Positions 44,566 to 51,598 of a stretch of 64,000 nt of DNA are shown here, in pieces (position 1 is the first letter of the stretch; each line of letters opens with the position of its first letter). The translations under genes and the position numbers were made by a program. The notes under the pieces are model-generated. The model saw nothing but the letters and a program-made list of their open reading frames with translations, ran no database searches and was not told the origin of the DNA. The DNA is from Cohnella ginsengisoli (lineage in GTDB: Bacteria > Bacillota > Bacilli > Paenibacillales > Paenibacillaceae), in NCBI RefSeq assembly GCF_029525555.1, contig NZ_JAPDHZ010000008.1, positions 186,001 to 250,000 on the forward strand, in the 5' to 3' direction.

Positions 44566-45501
44566 ATGTACAGCATTCAGAAGGTATCGGACATGCTCGG
44601 CATCCCTGGCGTCACGCTTCGCGCCTGGGAAACACGCCACCGCATCGTTAATCCGCTCCGGAGCGCCGGCGGGCATCGTCTGTACAGCGAAGAGGATGTC
44701 GCCACGCTCAGAAGCGTCAAGCGTCTGATGGAGGAGCAAGGTCTGAAGATCGGGGAGATCGCATACCAGCTCAAACAAGAAAAACAATTAGATACGGCGG
44801 ACCCCCATTCCGGCGCAACCCGCCCCTCTTTCTTTAGCACGCCCGAGGAGGCGCGATCCGTCCGGATCGATACGCATATCGCGGAGCGCTTGTATCCCGC
44901 GCTGGTCGCCTTCAATACCGAGGAGGCCAATCAGGCCATCGACCTCGCCATGTCCCTTTACGGCTACGAAAAAACGTTCCATCGCATTCTCGCTCCGCTC
45001 CTCGTCCGGATCGGAACCGACTGGGAAGCGGGCAAAATCGCCGTGGCCCAGGAGCATTTCGCCTCGCAGCTCATCTTGCAGCGATTCATGCAAGTGTTCC
45101 GGTCGCTGCCGGTCGACCCCAACATGCCCAGCGCAGTCGCCTTCTGCCCGCCCGGCGAGCACCATCAACTCGGGCTGCTGCTGTTCAGCCTCTTTCTGCG
45201 CAAGCGGGGCGTCGACGTCATCTATCTGGGCCCGGATACGCCCTATGAGGGGCTCGGCCAGCTAATCGAAATGAAGGATGTGCGGGCGGCGGCGATATCC
45301 GTCACCGATCCGGCGCATATCGCACCGCTCTCCGATTGGCTGGATCGGACGACCAGCCAGTATCCAGGGCTTCGCGTCCTGCTCGGCGGCCCCGGCTTCG
45401 GTCCGCAGAGCGCCGACAGACGGCAGTGGGACCGCGTCAGCTACGAAGACGGCGTCGACTGGGAGACATGGTGCCTCGCCGCTTTCACACCTAGGCAATA
45501 A
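44566..45501 (+). CDS. CarH/LitR-type B12-dependent photoreceptor regulator
   Basis: ATG 44566, six bases after GGAGGT. The 311-residue protein has an N-terminal MerR helix-turn-helix (YSIQKVSDMLGIPGVTLRAW), a helical bundle and a C-terminal B12-binding domain. It contains the CarH hallmark W-x9-EH (Trp153, Glu163, His164) that caps the adenosyl group, and E-x-H-x2-G (Glu198, His200, Gly203), with His200 the likely lower axial ligand. Then come RKRGVDVIYLGPDTP and the Gly-rich RVLLGGPGFGP of the Rossmann core. In this family AdoCbl makes a DNA-binding tetramer in the dark and light disrupts it. Regulates itself and perhaps the divergent PAS receptor (inference). Confidence 0.93.
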   Translation: MYSIQKVSDMLGIPGVTLRAWETRHRIVNPLRSAGGHRLYSEEDVATLRSVKRLMEEQGLKIGEIAYQLKQEKQLDTADPHSGATRPSFFSTPEEARSVRIDTHIAERLYPALVAFNTEEANQAIDLAMSLYGYEKTFHRILAPLLVRIGTDWEAGKIAVAQEHFASQLILQRFMQVFRSLPVDPNMPSAVAFCPPGEHHQLGLLLFSLFLRKRGVDVIYLGPDTPYEGLGQLIEMKDVRAAAISVTDPAHIAPLSDWLDRTTSQYPGLRVLLGGPGFGPQSADRRQWDRVSYEDGVDWETWCLAAFTPRQ

Positions 45502-45645
45502 GGCCCAACCGCGCATGAACTTTTGCCCTGCAATTGACGGATCATACAGGAGTTTGAATCATACTGTCGAATTTTAGTTGGTAACAGGCAATTTTTCCCG
45601 CGGCGGCTCTTTCCAGCGAATGCGGCATGTAAAATGAGGTGCAAT

Positions 45646-47578
45646 ATGAAAGCGGTTCGCTTAATCGCAGCGTTGGCGTATGCAGTCGCCATCGCCGCGC
45701 TGTTTATTATAGGGCCGAATACGAGTTGGGCGGCGGCGCCGGAAGCGAAAATCGACCATTGGCAGGTCATGTGGATCCCCGACGGCACGCAGCCGGGCGT
45801 CTCGCCGCCCGAAGGCGGACGATGGATCGATGCGGAGGCGGGTACGCCGCTGGTCGATCTGCCGGCCGATGCCCAAGGCGCATGGATTCGCCTGCGGGTG
45901 CCGCCGACGGACGGCTGGCAGCAGCCCGGATTGCTGATTCCGCGATTGTACGGACTGGAGCTGGCCGCGTTCAAAGAGGGCGATCTGCTCTTCGAGTCCA
46001 AGCGCGATTTCGATTTTCAGCTGAACCGGCTGCTGCTGCCTCTCGGCTCCTACGACCAAGCGTCGAACATCGACGTCCGCATCCTCACGACGGGGACGCG
46101 CGCGGGGTTCATCACGAACGCCCGCGTCGGCGAGTTCGCTCCGCTTGAGGAGAGCTATATCCGGAGAGAGCTGCCCGATCTGATGCTGGGAGGCTCGATC
46201 TCCTTCCTGGCGTTGATTATGCTGATCTGCTCGAGCTATCTGAATCGCCGGCAGCGAAGCTCCTGGATCTCCCTTTGCCTGATCGCGCTGACCATCGGCA
46301 CGCTGATATCGGTCTATTCTCCGATGCTGTATATCTATTACAAGTCGTATGCCAATCTCTTTTTATCGCTATTCGACCTGTCGATGTTCGTACTCTTCCC
46401 CGCGCTTAGCTATTACGTCGACGAGGTGCTGGGAAGTCGTTTCCGCTTCTTTACGAGATTCCGCAAAGGGCAGGCGGCCTTTTCCATCTTCGGCATCGCC
46501 GCGTTTATCGTCTACAAGCTGACCGACGGACGCTTCTATGACCAATACTATGTGATCTCCATCGTGGTGCAAGGATCTATCATCCTCGTGCAGATGCTTC
46601 TGATCGCGGGATTGTCCGTCGCGTACGGCATCAAGGGAGACAGGAATGCGCTTTTCCTGTCTGCAGGGCTCTTTTTTGCTGGCATTGTCGGGCGCGGTAG
46701 ATCTGACGCTCTATTATTCGAGCGGGAAGAGCTACGTGCTGTTTCTCTGGAAAATCGGCGTCATCCTTTTCATCGTCACGCTCGTCATCATTCTCGCCCG
46801 TCGAATATCGGCGGATTACAGGATGCTGCTCTCTTATTCCAAGCGGCTCGAGCTGTTCAACCACCGACTGGAGCGTACGGAGAAACTGAAGATTATCAGC
46901 GATTTGGCGGCATCGGTCGCACACGAGGTTCGTAATCCGCTTCAGGTTACGCGAGGCTTCCTGCAGCTATTGGCGGGGCGAGGGGACAACGAAAGCAAAA
47001 AGCACTTCAATATCGCCGTCAGCGAGCTCGACCGCGCCTCGGGCATCATCACCGACTTCCTGACGTTCGCCAAGCCGGAGCTCGAAACCGTGTCTCGCTT
47101 GAATCTGGCGGACGAGCTGGGACAGCTGGAGGTCATCATCGCACCGCATGCGGCCATGCATGGCGGGAGGCTACAGATCAACGCAGATCCGGAACTGAAC
47201 GTCATCGGCAGCTCGTCCAAGTTCAAACAGGCGCTCATCAATCTGCTGAAAAACAGCATCGAGGCATTCAAAGGCGATGGGAATATCGAGATCAACGCCT
47301 ATGAGGAAGAGGGCGAAGCGATCGTATGGATCAAGGATAACGGCGAAGGGATGGACGAGGCGCAGATCGCGAAGCTGGGCGTTCCCTATTTTTCAACGAA
47401 ATCCAAAGGGACCGGGCTCGGCACGATGGTGACGTTCAGAATCATCGAGGTCATGAAGGGAACGATCGAGTTCAAGAGCAAGAAGGGCGAGGGAACCGAG
47501 GTAATCATCCGGCTCCCTCTTGCTGACGAGACCGCCTCGCTCGAGACGGCTGCCGCAGCCTCACCACACGAGTTGTAA
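45646..47578 (+). CDS. 7TM (7TMR-DISM-like) histidine kinase (one frameshift)
   Basis: ATG 45646, after GAGGTG. A signal sequence is followed by an extracellular sensor domain (residues about 25-170: WIRLRVPPTDGWQQPGLLI), seven or eight membrane helices, and a kinase core: HisKA with His in SVAHEVRNPLQVTRGFLQLL and HATPase with NGEGMDEAQIAKLGVPYFST and GTGLGTMVTF, as in sporulation-type kinases. A T6 run (46672-46677) breaks the frame in the last membrane helices; five T give LSAGLFLLALSGAVDLTLYY. About 643 residues. It is convergent with the RiPP precursor gene, overlapping its corrected 3' end by 18 bases. No cognate regulator adjacent. Confidence 0.85.
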
Positions 47579-47799
47579 GTTATTAGGTCCGTCCGCAACG
47601 TCTTCGGGATTCGGGGGGGGATGACCAGATAGTAGTGCGAAGCGGTCTCTTCGACGGTCGTCACTTGGATCTCCTGAGGCAGATCGACGCCGAACGCGTC
47701 CTTGACCGCGGCCTTAGGGTCGGCCAGCAGCCGTTGCTTGAACGCGGGATCTTCCCATGCTTTTTTGATGACCTGAACTTTGAGCGATTCGAGGGACAT
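47561..47799 (-). CDS. NHLP-leader RiPP precursor next to an isoprenoid synthase (probable one-base deletion)
   Basis: The start at 47799 (MSLESLKVQVIKK) has AAAAGG 11 bases upstream. The leader IKKAWEDPAFKQRLLADPKA, then VKDAFGVDLPQEIQVTTVEE and YYLVIPP, is a full match to the nitrile hydratase alpha-like leader (NHLP) pattern. A G8 run on plus (47613-47620) sets the frame of the core. As read, the frame runs far into the opposite kinase gene, which is unlikely. With nine bases, the tail is PNPEDVADGPNNLQLVW, ending at TGA 47561 with a C-terminal Trp, 79 aa; NHLP leaders usually continue in this PxPED-like way. With seven, it would end ESRRRCGRT. The precursor is 45 bases downstream of a class I isoprenoid synthase on the same strand. 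Confidence 0.75.
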
Positions 47800-47844
47800 G
47801 CGATTCACGACCTTTTCATATGTTTGGGTCCATTCACCCATATC

Positions 47845-48834
47845 CTACCATACGAATAGGCGATTCGTCCCTATAATTCTTTCATTTTTGATAAAAAAAT
47901 ATGAGAATCCGCCACCGCTAGCCAATTTATCCGTCGTATCCCGGGTCGCTTGGACGTCGTTCAAAATGCCCGCCACGATCTCCTGCTGGAACCGAACCAG
48001 TCCGGGCGCGACGTTCGGCAGCGCGGACAACCGTTCGCCGTGACCGAGCAAGATGGATGCGAGCTGCTCCAGCGCGCCTTTGCGGTAGATCGCCTGCAGA
48101 ACCAGCCGCTCTTGCAGCGGTTGATCCTCCGGCAGGGCGAGGCTCTCGCGCCTGACCAAGGTCAGGAAAGCGTTGCTCCGCTCCTCTCCGGGCAGGTCGT
48201 CCCGCCAGTCGGCCCAGTCGTCCGCCAGCTGCAAAGACGCGAGCGCCACCTCGACGGCCTCCTCCGCATCGGCAATCTGGTCCTGAAGTCCTGCGGACAG
48301 CAGAGTCGCCGCGGCCCCGAGCTTCACCGGGGCCGACTTGCGCGCCAGCGCGCGGAAGTCGCGCGGATCCGCCCGCCGCAGCCCTTCGCCGGAGACGGCG
48401 GTTGCCCATTCGGCCAGATACGTCCGGTAGTAAGCCCAAAGGGGGGAATCCGGCGCATAATGACGGCCGTAACGCTCCATAAACAGCGCATGCAGCAGCT
48501 GGCCGGCCGCTAAGGCGCGCTTGTCTTCCAGGCCGGCCTCCCCGCCGTCCATCACGTCGTCGAGCAGAAAAAAATGCAGCATCGCATAGACGTTGCCTAC
48601 CGCCAGATCGCGGCACAACGCGGGGTTGGCTCCCGTCCGCTCGCCGATCCACGACGGCAGCAAAAAAGCGATAAAGTTGGATTTGCGGTCCCGCCCCGTC
48701 GGATCGGCCCGCATAACGAGCCCGCGGACCAAAGCACCCAGCGGCTCGGGGTATGCAACCGCTCCCGCCGCGGCTTCCGCGAAGACGCCGGCGATCTCGC
48801 GAGCGGCATCCTGCGCGGCTTGTACGGTATTCAT
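47845..48834 (-). CDS. Class I isoprenoid synthase-like enzyme in a RiPP operon
   Basis: The start at 48834 has a TTGGAGGC site. The 329-residue all-helical protein keeps both metal-binding motifs of the class I isoprenoid fold: DDVMD at residues 92-96 and DDWAD at 205-209 (LQLADDWADWRDDLPGE), each DDxxD, that bind the Mg-diphosphate. The overall family includes terpene cyclases, squalene/phytoene synthases and ComQ, the enzyme that prenylates a Trp of the ComX pheromone. No signal peptide. It leads an operon with the NHLP-type precursor 45 bases downstream. Prenylation of the precursor is inference; formation of a terpene by itself is the alternative. Confidence 0.85.
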   Translation of the reverse strand: MNTVQAAQDAAREIAGVFAEAAAGAVAYPEPLGALVRGLVMRADPTGRDRKSNFIAFLLPSWIGERTGANPALCRDLAVGNVYAMLHFFLLDDVMDGGEAGLEDKRALAAGQLLHALFMERYGRHYAPDSPLWAYYRTYLAEWATAVSGEGLRRADPRDFRALARKSAPVKLGAAATLLSAGLQDQIADAEEAVEVALASLQLADDWADWRDDLPGEERSNAFLTLVRRESLALPEDQPLQERLVLQAIYRKGALEQLASILLGHGERLSALPNVAPGLVRFQQEIVAGILNDVQATRDTTDKLASGGGFSYFFIKNERIIGTNRLFVW

Positions 48835-48914
48835 GAAGAGGCCTCCAATATTGTAGGACACCCCTCCTCCGCAATCGCGTCTGCAGGCATGCGGGACGGG
48901 GCGCATATGCTTCT

Positions 48915-48930
48915 ATCATACCGTACGGTA
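48915..48930 (-). promoter_or_regulatory. -10 element overlapped by a perfect 12-bp palindrome
   Basis: On the minus strand TATGAT (48915-48920) is the only good -10 in front of the isoprenoid synthase operon, 80 bases before the start. It is joined to TACCGTACGGTA (48919-48930), a perfect palindrome, likely a regulator site. No good -35 is seen. Confidence 0.45.
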
Positions 48931-49049
48931 GATTAAAATTCTGTAACCGCGCTCACAAAATTCAGAAATCGTAAGCCGTTTTTCCCATGCCGATCGCCCC
49001 TTCGCGCAGGACTGACGACGCACCTGCAAACGAACGACGAAGAAGCCGT

Positions 49050-49820
49050 TCATCCCCGCCCGTCCTGCTCTTCAAGGCTGCCGACGCGATCCCGGCGCAC
49101 GTATCCCGGCTCGAGCTCCGCCGGCTCGCAGCCCGGGGGCATCTCGACGCGCGCAAGCGTCAGGGGCCCGGCGATCAGGATCAGATTGTCCCCCGCCTCG
49201 CCGCCCGGCGCTGCGGCCGATATCGCGGCCGCGTAAGGGAAAACCGCCTGCAGCGTCGCCAGCATCGAGGCGACCCGCCTGTCCCCCTTGCCGCGGTCGA
49301 TGACGTTCAGCAGCATCGCGCCTCCGTCCCGCAGCCGATCCCGCGCCAAGCCGTAAAACTCCAACGTCGCCAAATGCGGCGGCGTTCCTTCGGCGGTAAA
49401 GGCGTCGACGACCACATAGTCGAAGCTGCCCGCCTCCGTCCCGGCGAGCAGCGCGCGCCCGTCGCCGATGGCGACGTTCCCGTGCCGGCAGCCGAAGTAG
49501 ACGCGGCTCCATTCCGCGACCAGGGCGTCGAGCTCCGCCGCCTGGATTTTCTCGCTTCCGTAATGCCTCGCGATCGTCCCCGCCCCGTGCCCGATGACGA
49601 ACGCCCGCCCGAAGGACGGACGGATCGCGTCCATGAGACGGATTAATGCACGCTGATAGGCCAGCACGACGCGCGAAGGATCTCTCAGGTCGATCGCTCC
49701 CTGGACGGCCCCGTCCGCGAATTGCAGGATGCGGAATCGGCCGAGTTCGCCGTATAGCGCGGTCGTATCGTAGATCCTCAGCTCTCCGTGCGTTCCCTTC
49801 TCATGCGCGATCAATTGCAT
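49050..49820 (-). CDS. Spermidine-synthase-like SAM-dependent transferase
   Basis: Start at 49820 after GGGAGG. The 256-residue protein has the Rossmann core of the spermidine synthase group: GRAFVIGHGAGTIARHY (SAM-binding loop), AELDALVAEWSR, FDYVVVDAFTAEGTPPHLAT. The catalytic Asp and substrate loop typical of aminopropyltransferases (DSTD-like) are replaced by DAFTAEG, so it may bind decarboxylated SAM or only SAM. Cytoplasmic. It is upstream of, but not clearly in one operon with, the isoprenoid synthase (gap 215 bases with a promoter). Confidence 0.8.
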   Translation of the reverse strand: MQLIAHEKGTHGELRIYDTTALYGELGRFRILQFADGAVQGAIDLRDPSRVVLAYQRALIRLMDAIRPSFGRAFVIGHGAGTIARHYGSEKIQAAELDALVAEWSRVYFGCRHGNVAIGDGRALLAGTEAGSFDYVVVDAFTAEGTPPHLATLEFYGLARDRLRDGGAMLLNVIDRGKGDRRVASMLATLQAVFPYAAAISAAAPGGEAGDNLILIAGPLTLARVEMPPGCEPAELEPGYVRRDRVGSLEEQDGRG

Positions 49821-49937
49821 GGCCGACTGCCTCCCTCTCGTTCTCTTGCAGCCTAAGCGGCGTGTTATTCATTTTATTTTAAGGCTGGCGGCTTATAATA
49901 ACCGGCATACATCCGACAATCGAAGGTCAGTGACATC

Positions 49938-50501
49938 ATGAGCTGGTATTCGCAATTCCCGCCGCTCCGTACGGAGCGCCTGCTGCTGCGCCAGGTAACG
50001 TCCGAGGACGCGGAGGATCTGTACGCGCTGAGCGCGGATCCGCTGGTCACCAGCCTGCAGGATTGGCACGGCCCCGCCTCCGTAAACGAGACGGAGGCGA
50101 TCATCGAGGGCTGGCGCCAGGGCTTCGCGGACAAACGCGTGATCGCTTGGGGCGTCACGCTGCTGGGACGCCGGCCGCTGATCGGCACGGTGACCCTGAT
50201 GCCGATGCGGGGCAGCTTCGAGGACGTGCCGCGGTTTCCGCTGGCGCTGGGGTACGATCTGAAGCCGCGCTTCTGGAATCGCGGCATCGCGTCCGAGGCG
50301 GTGCGCGCCGTACTCGACTTCAGCCGCGCGCGCATCGGCCCGCACCGGATCCAGGCAGAGGTGCATCCGGACAATGCCGCGTCCTTGAAGGTGCTTACAA
50401 AGCTCGGCTTCCAGGAGGAAGGCCTGCTGAGACACTATCTGATGCATGAGGCGACACGGCAATTCATGGACGTCCTGATGCTCGCCTTGCTGTTCAACTG
50501 A
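49938..50501 (+). CDS. RimJ/RimL-type GNAT N-acetyltransferase
   Basis: The start at 49938 (MSWYSQFPPLRTERLLLRQV) has AAGGT 11 bases upstream. The 187-residue protein has LRTERLLLRQVTSEDAEDLY, GYDLKPRFWNRGIASEAV (acetyl-CoA loop) and NAASLKVLTKLGFQEEG, the normal RimJ/RimL order. Substrate unknown. It is divergent from the spermidine-synthase-like gene. Confidence 0.9.
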   Translation: MSWYSQFPPLRTERLLLRQVTSEDAEDLYALSADPLVTSLQDWHGPASVNETEAIIEGWRQGFADKRVIAWGVTLLGRRPLIGTVTLMPMRGSFEDVPRFPLALGYDLKPRFWNRGIASEAVRAVLDFSRARIGPHRIQAEVHPDNAASLKVLTKLGFQEEGLLRHYLMHEATRQFMDVLMLALLFN

Positions 50502-50532
50502 AGTCGAGGGAAACCGCGGGAGGCCACTGCGC

Positions 50533-50874
50533 CTACTGGTCCCAGACTGCGATCAGGATGCGGTTGACGGCCCAGACGCCGAGCAGCGCGGCCGCGCTTG
50601 CCGGGCGCCCGGACGCATGCAAGGCAGCCGCGGCAACGCCGAACACCGCTAGCTCGATCGCCAGCTTCAAGCCGGCGTTCAGCACAACCGAAGCCTTGGG
50701 CGACAGGAATGCGCCCCAGACGACGGCCGCCGCGGCCGGCGCGCCGATGCCGAGCGTCCAGCAAAGCGCGGGTGCCGCGTCCGTTTTGAATCCCCAATAG
50801 CCCAATGCGGCGAGCATCGCCAGTTCGAGCGCGAACCGGAGTCCCAGGTTCGCCGCCTTCATCGCTTCCATCAT
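50533..50874 (-). CDS. YrdB/DUF2568-like membrane protein, 113 aa
   Basis: Start at 50874 (MMEAMKAANLGLRF). The 113-residue product has four membrane helices with ELAMLAALGYWGFK, WGAFLSPKA and the C-terminal GVWAVNRILIAVWDQ, the pattern of the YrdB (DUF2568) family. The function of the family is unknown. Two identical palindromes precede it, so it is tightly regulated. Confidence 0.8.
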   Translation of the reverse strand: MMEAMKAANLGLRFALELAMLAALGYWGFKTDAAPALCWTLGIGAPAAAAVVWGAFLSPKASVVLNAGLKLAIELAVFGVAAAALHASGRPASAAALLGVWAVNRILIAVWDQ

Positions 50875-50901
50875 ACCGTCGCCGCCCCCTTCACCACAAT
50901 T

Positions 50902-50940
50902 ACTAATATCATTAGTTTTAATTTTACTAATGTTATTAGT
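50902..50940. promoter_or_regulatory. Twin palindromic operators
   Basis: ACTAATATCATTAGT (50902-50916) and ACTAATGTTATTAGT (50926-50940) have identical 6-bp arms and are 24 bp apart centre to centre, so a dimer bound to each would lie on the same helix face approximately. They lie 28-66 bases upstream of the YrdB-like start. No matching regulator gene is nearby. Confidence 0.65.
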
Positions 50941-50960
50941 TAAGTCAACCGCTAAATAAT

Positions 50961-51002
50961 AAAGCCCGGCGGCAAGAGACGATTCGCTCATCGCCGGGCT
51001 TT
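50961..51002 (-). terminator. Intrinsic terminator of the zinc-ribbon gene
   Basis: AAAGCCCGGCGG pairs with TCGCCGGGCTTT (one mismatch); on the minus strand TTTATTATTTAG follows. Confidence 0.8.
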
Positions 51003-51018
51003 GGCGCTGTCCGTTAGC

Positions 51019-51384
51019 TCACAAGCCAGGGGTCGCGTCGAACGTTCTGCCGCAGGAGGAGCAGAACTTCGCCTCGAGCGGCGCCGTCTTGCCGCAGACG
51101 CATTCCTTTTCGTCGGAGAGGGCGTTGATCTGCGCCTTGTTCTCCTGGATCTCATGCTCGAGCGCGAGGATCCGATCGTACTTGGGCTGCAGCTCGTGAA
51201 TCCCGACCTCTGCGCGCCGGCCGACGGCAGCCTCGAACACCAACTGGCCGATCTGCTGCTGGAGCTCTTCGATTTCTTTTCTTTTCGAGCTGTTTTGAAG
51301 CTTGAGGCGATTTACGTCGACCAGAACCTTGGCTTTGTTGCCCGCGTCGTTCAGCCCGGATTTGACTTTGTCCAGAAATCCCAT
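51019..51384 (-). CDS. Coiled-coil protein with C-terminal zinc ribbon, 121 aa
   Basis: Start at 51384 (MGFLDKVKSGLNDAGNKA) after AAAGGAGG. The N-terminal part is amphipathic, then a long coiled coil (KRKEIEELQQQIGQLVFE, RILALEHEIQENKAQINALS) and a C-terminal zinc ribbon CVCGKTAPLEAKFCSSCG. Soluble; it resembles a group of short zinc-ribbon proteins common in Paenibacillaceae. Function unknown. Confidence 0.85.
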   Translation of the reverse strand: MGFLDKVKSGLNDAGNKAKVLVDVNRLKLQNSSKRKEIEELQQQIGQLVFEAAVGRRAEVGIHELQPKYDRILALEHEIQENKAQINALSDEKECVCGKTAPLEAKFCSSCGRTFDATPGL

Positions 51385-51598
51385 CGTCACGGCCTCCTTT
51401 AATCTCGCTCGGACTTTTGTCCACTGGTGCCAGTATACTATATTTATGGGACGACGAGACGACATATGCCTCGCGGAGCATGCGCGATAACGACGATTCC
51501 CGCGCGGCTTCGCGGCCCGGGGACATCGTTCGCCGATTCCGCTAGGCCTCCGGCGTTCTTCCTGATAAACTCAGTATAAAGAGGGAGGAGGAACTTCT

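Noticed and set aside
44539..45501. ATG 44539 as start of the CarH-like gene
   Set aside because: No ribosome site; ATG 44566 has GGAGGT six bases upstream and starts at the normal MerR position.
47386..47841. The 151-codon frame of the NHLP gene as printed
   Set aside because: After the G8 run it reads deep into the opposite kinase gene and loses any family similarity; a frame shift gives a normal-sized precursor.
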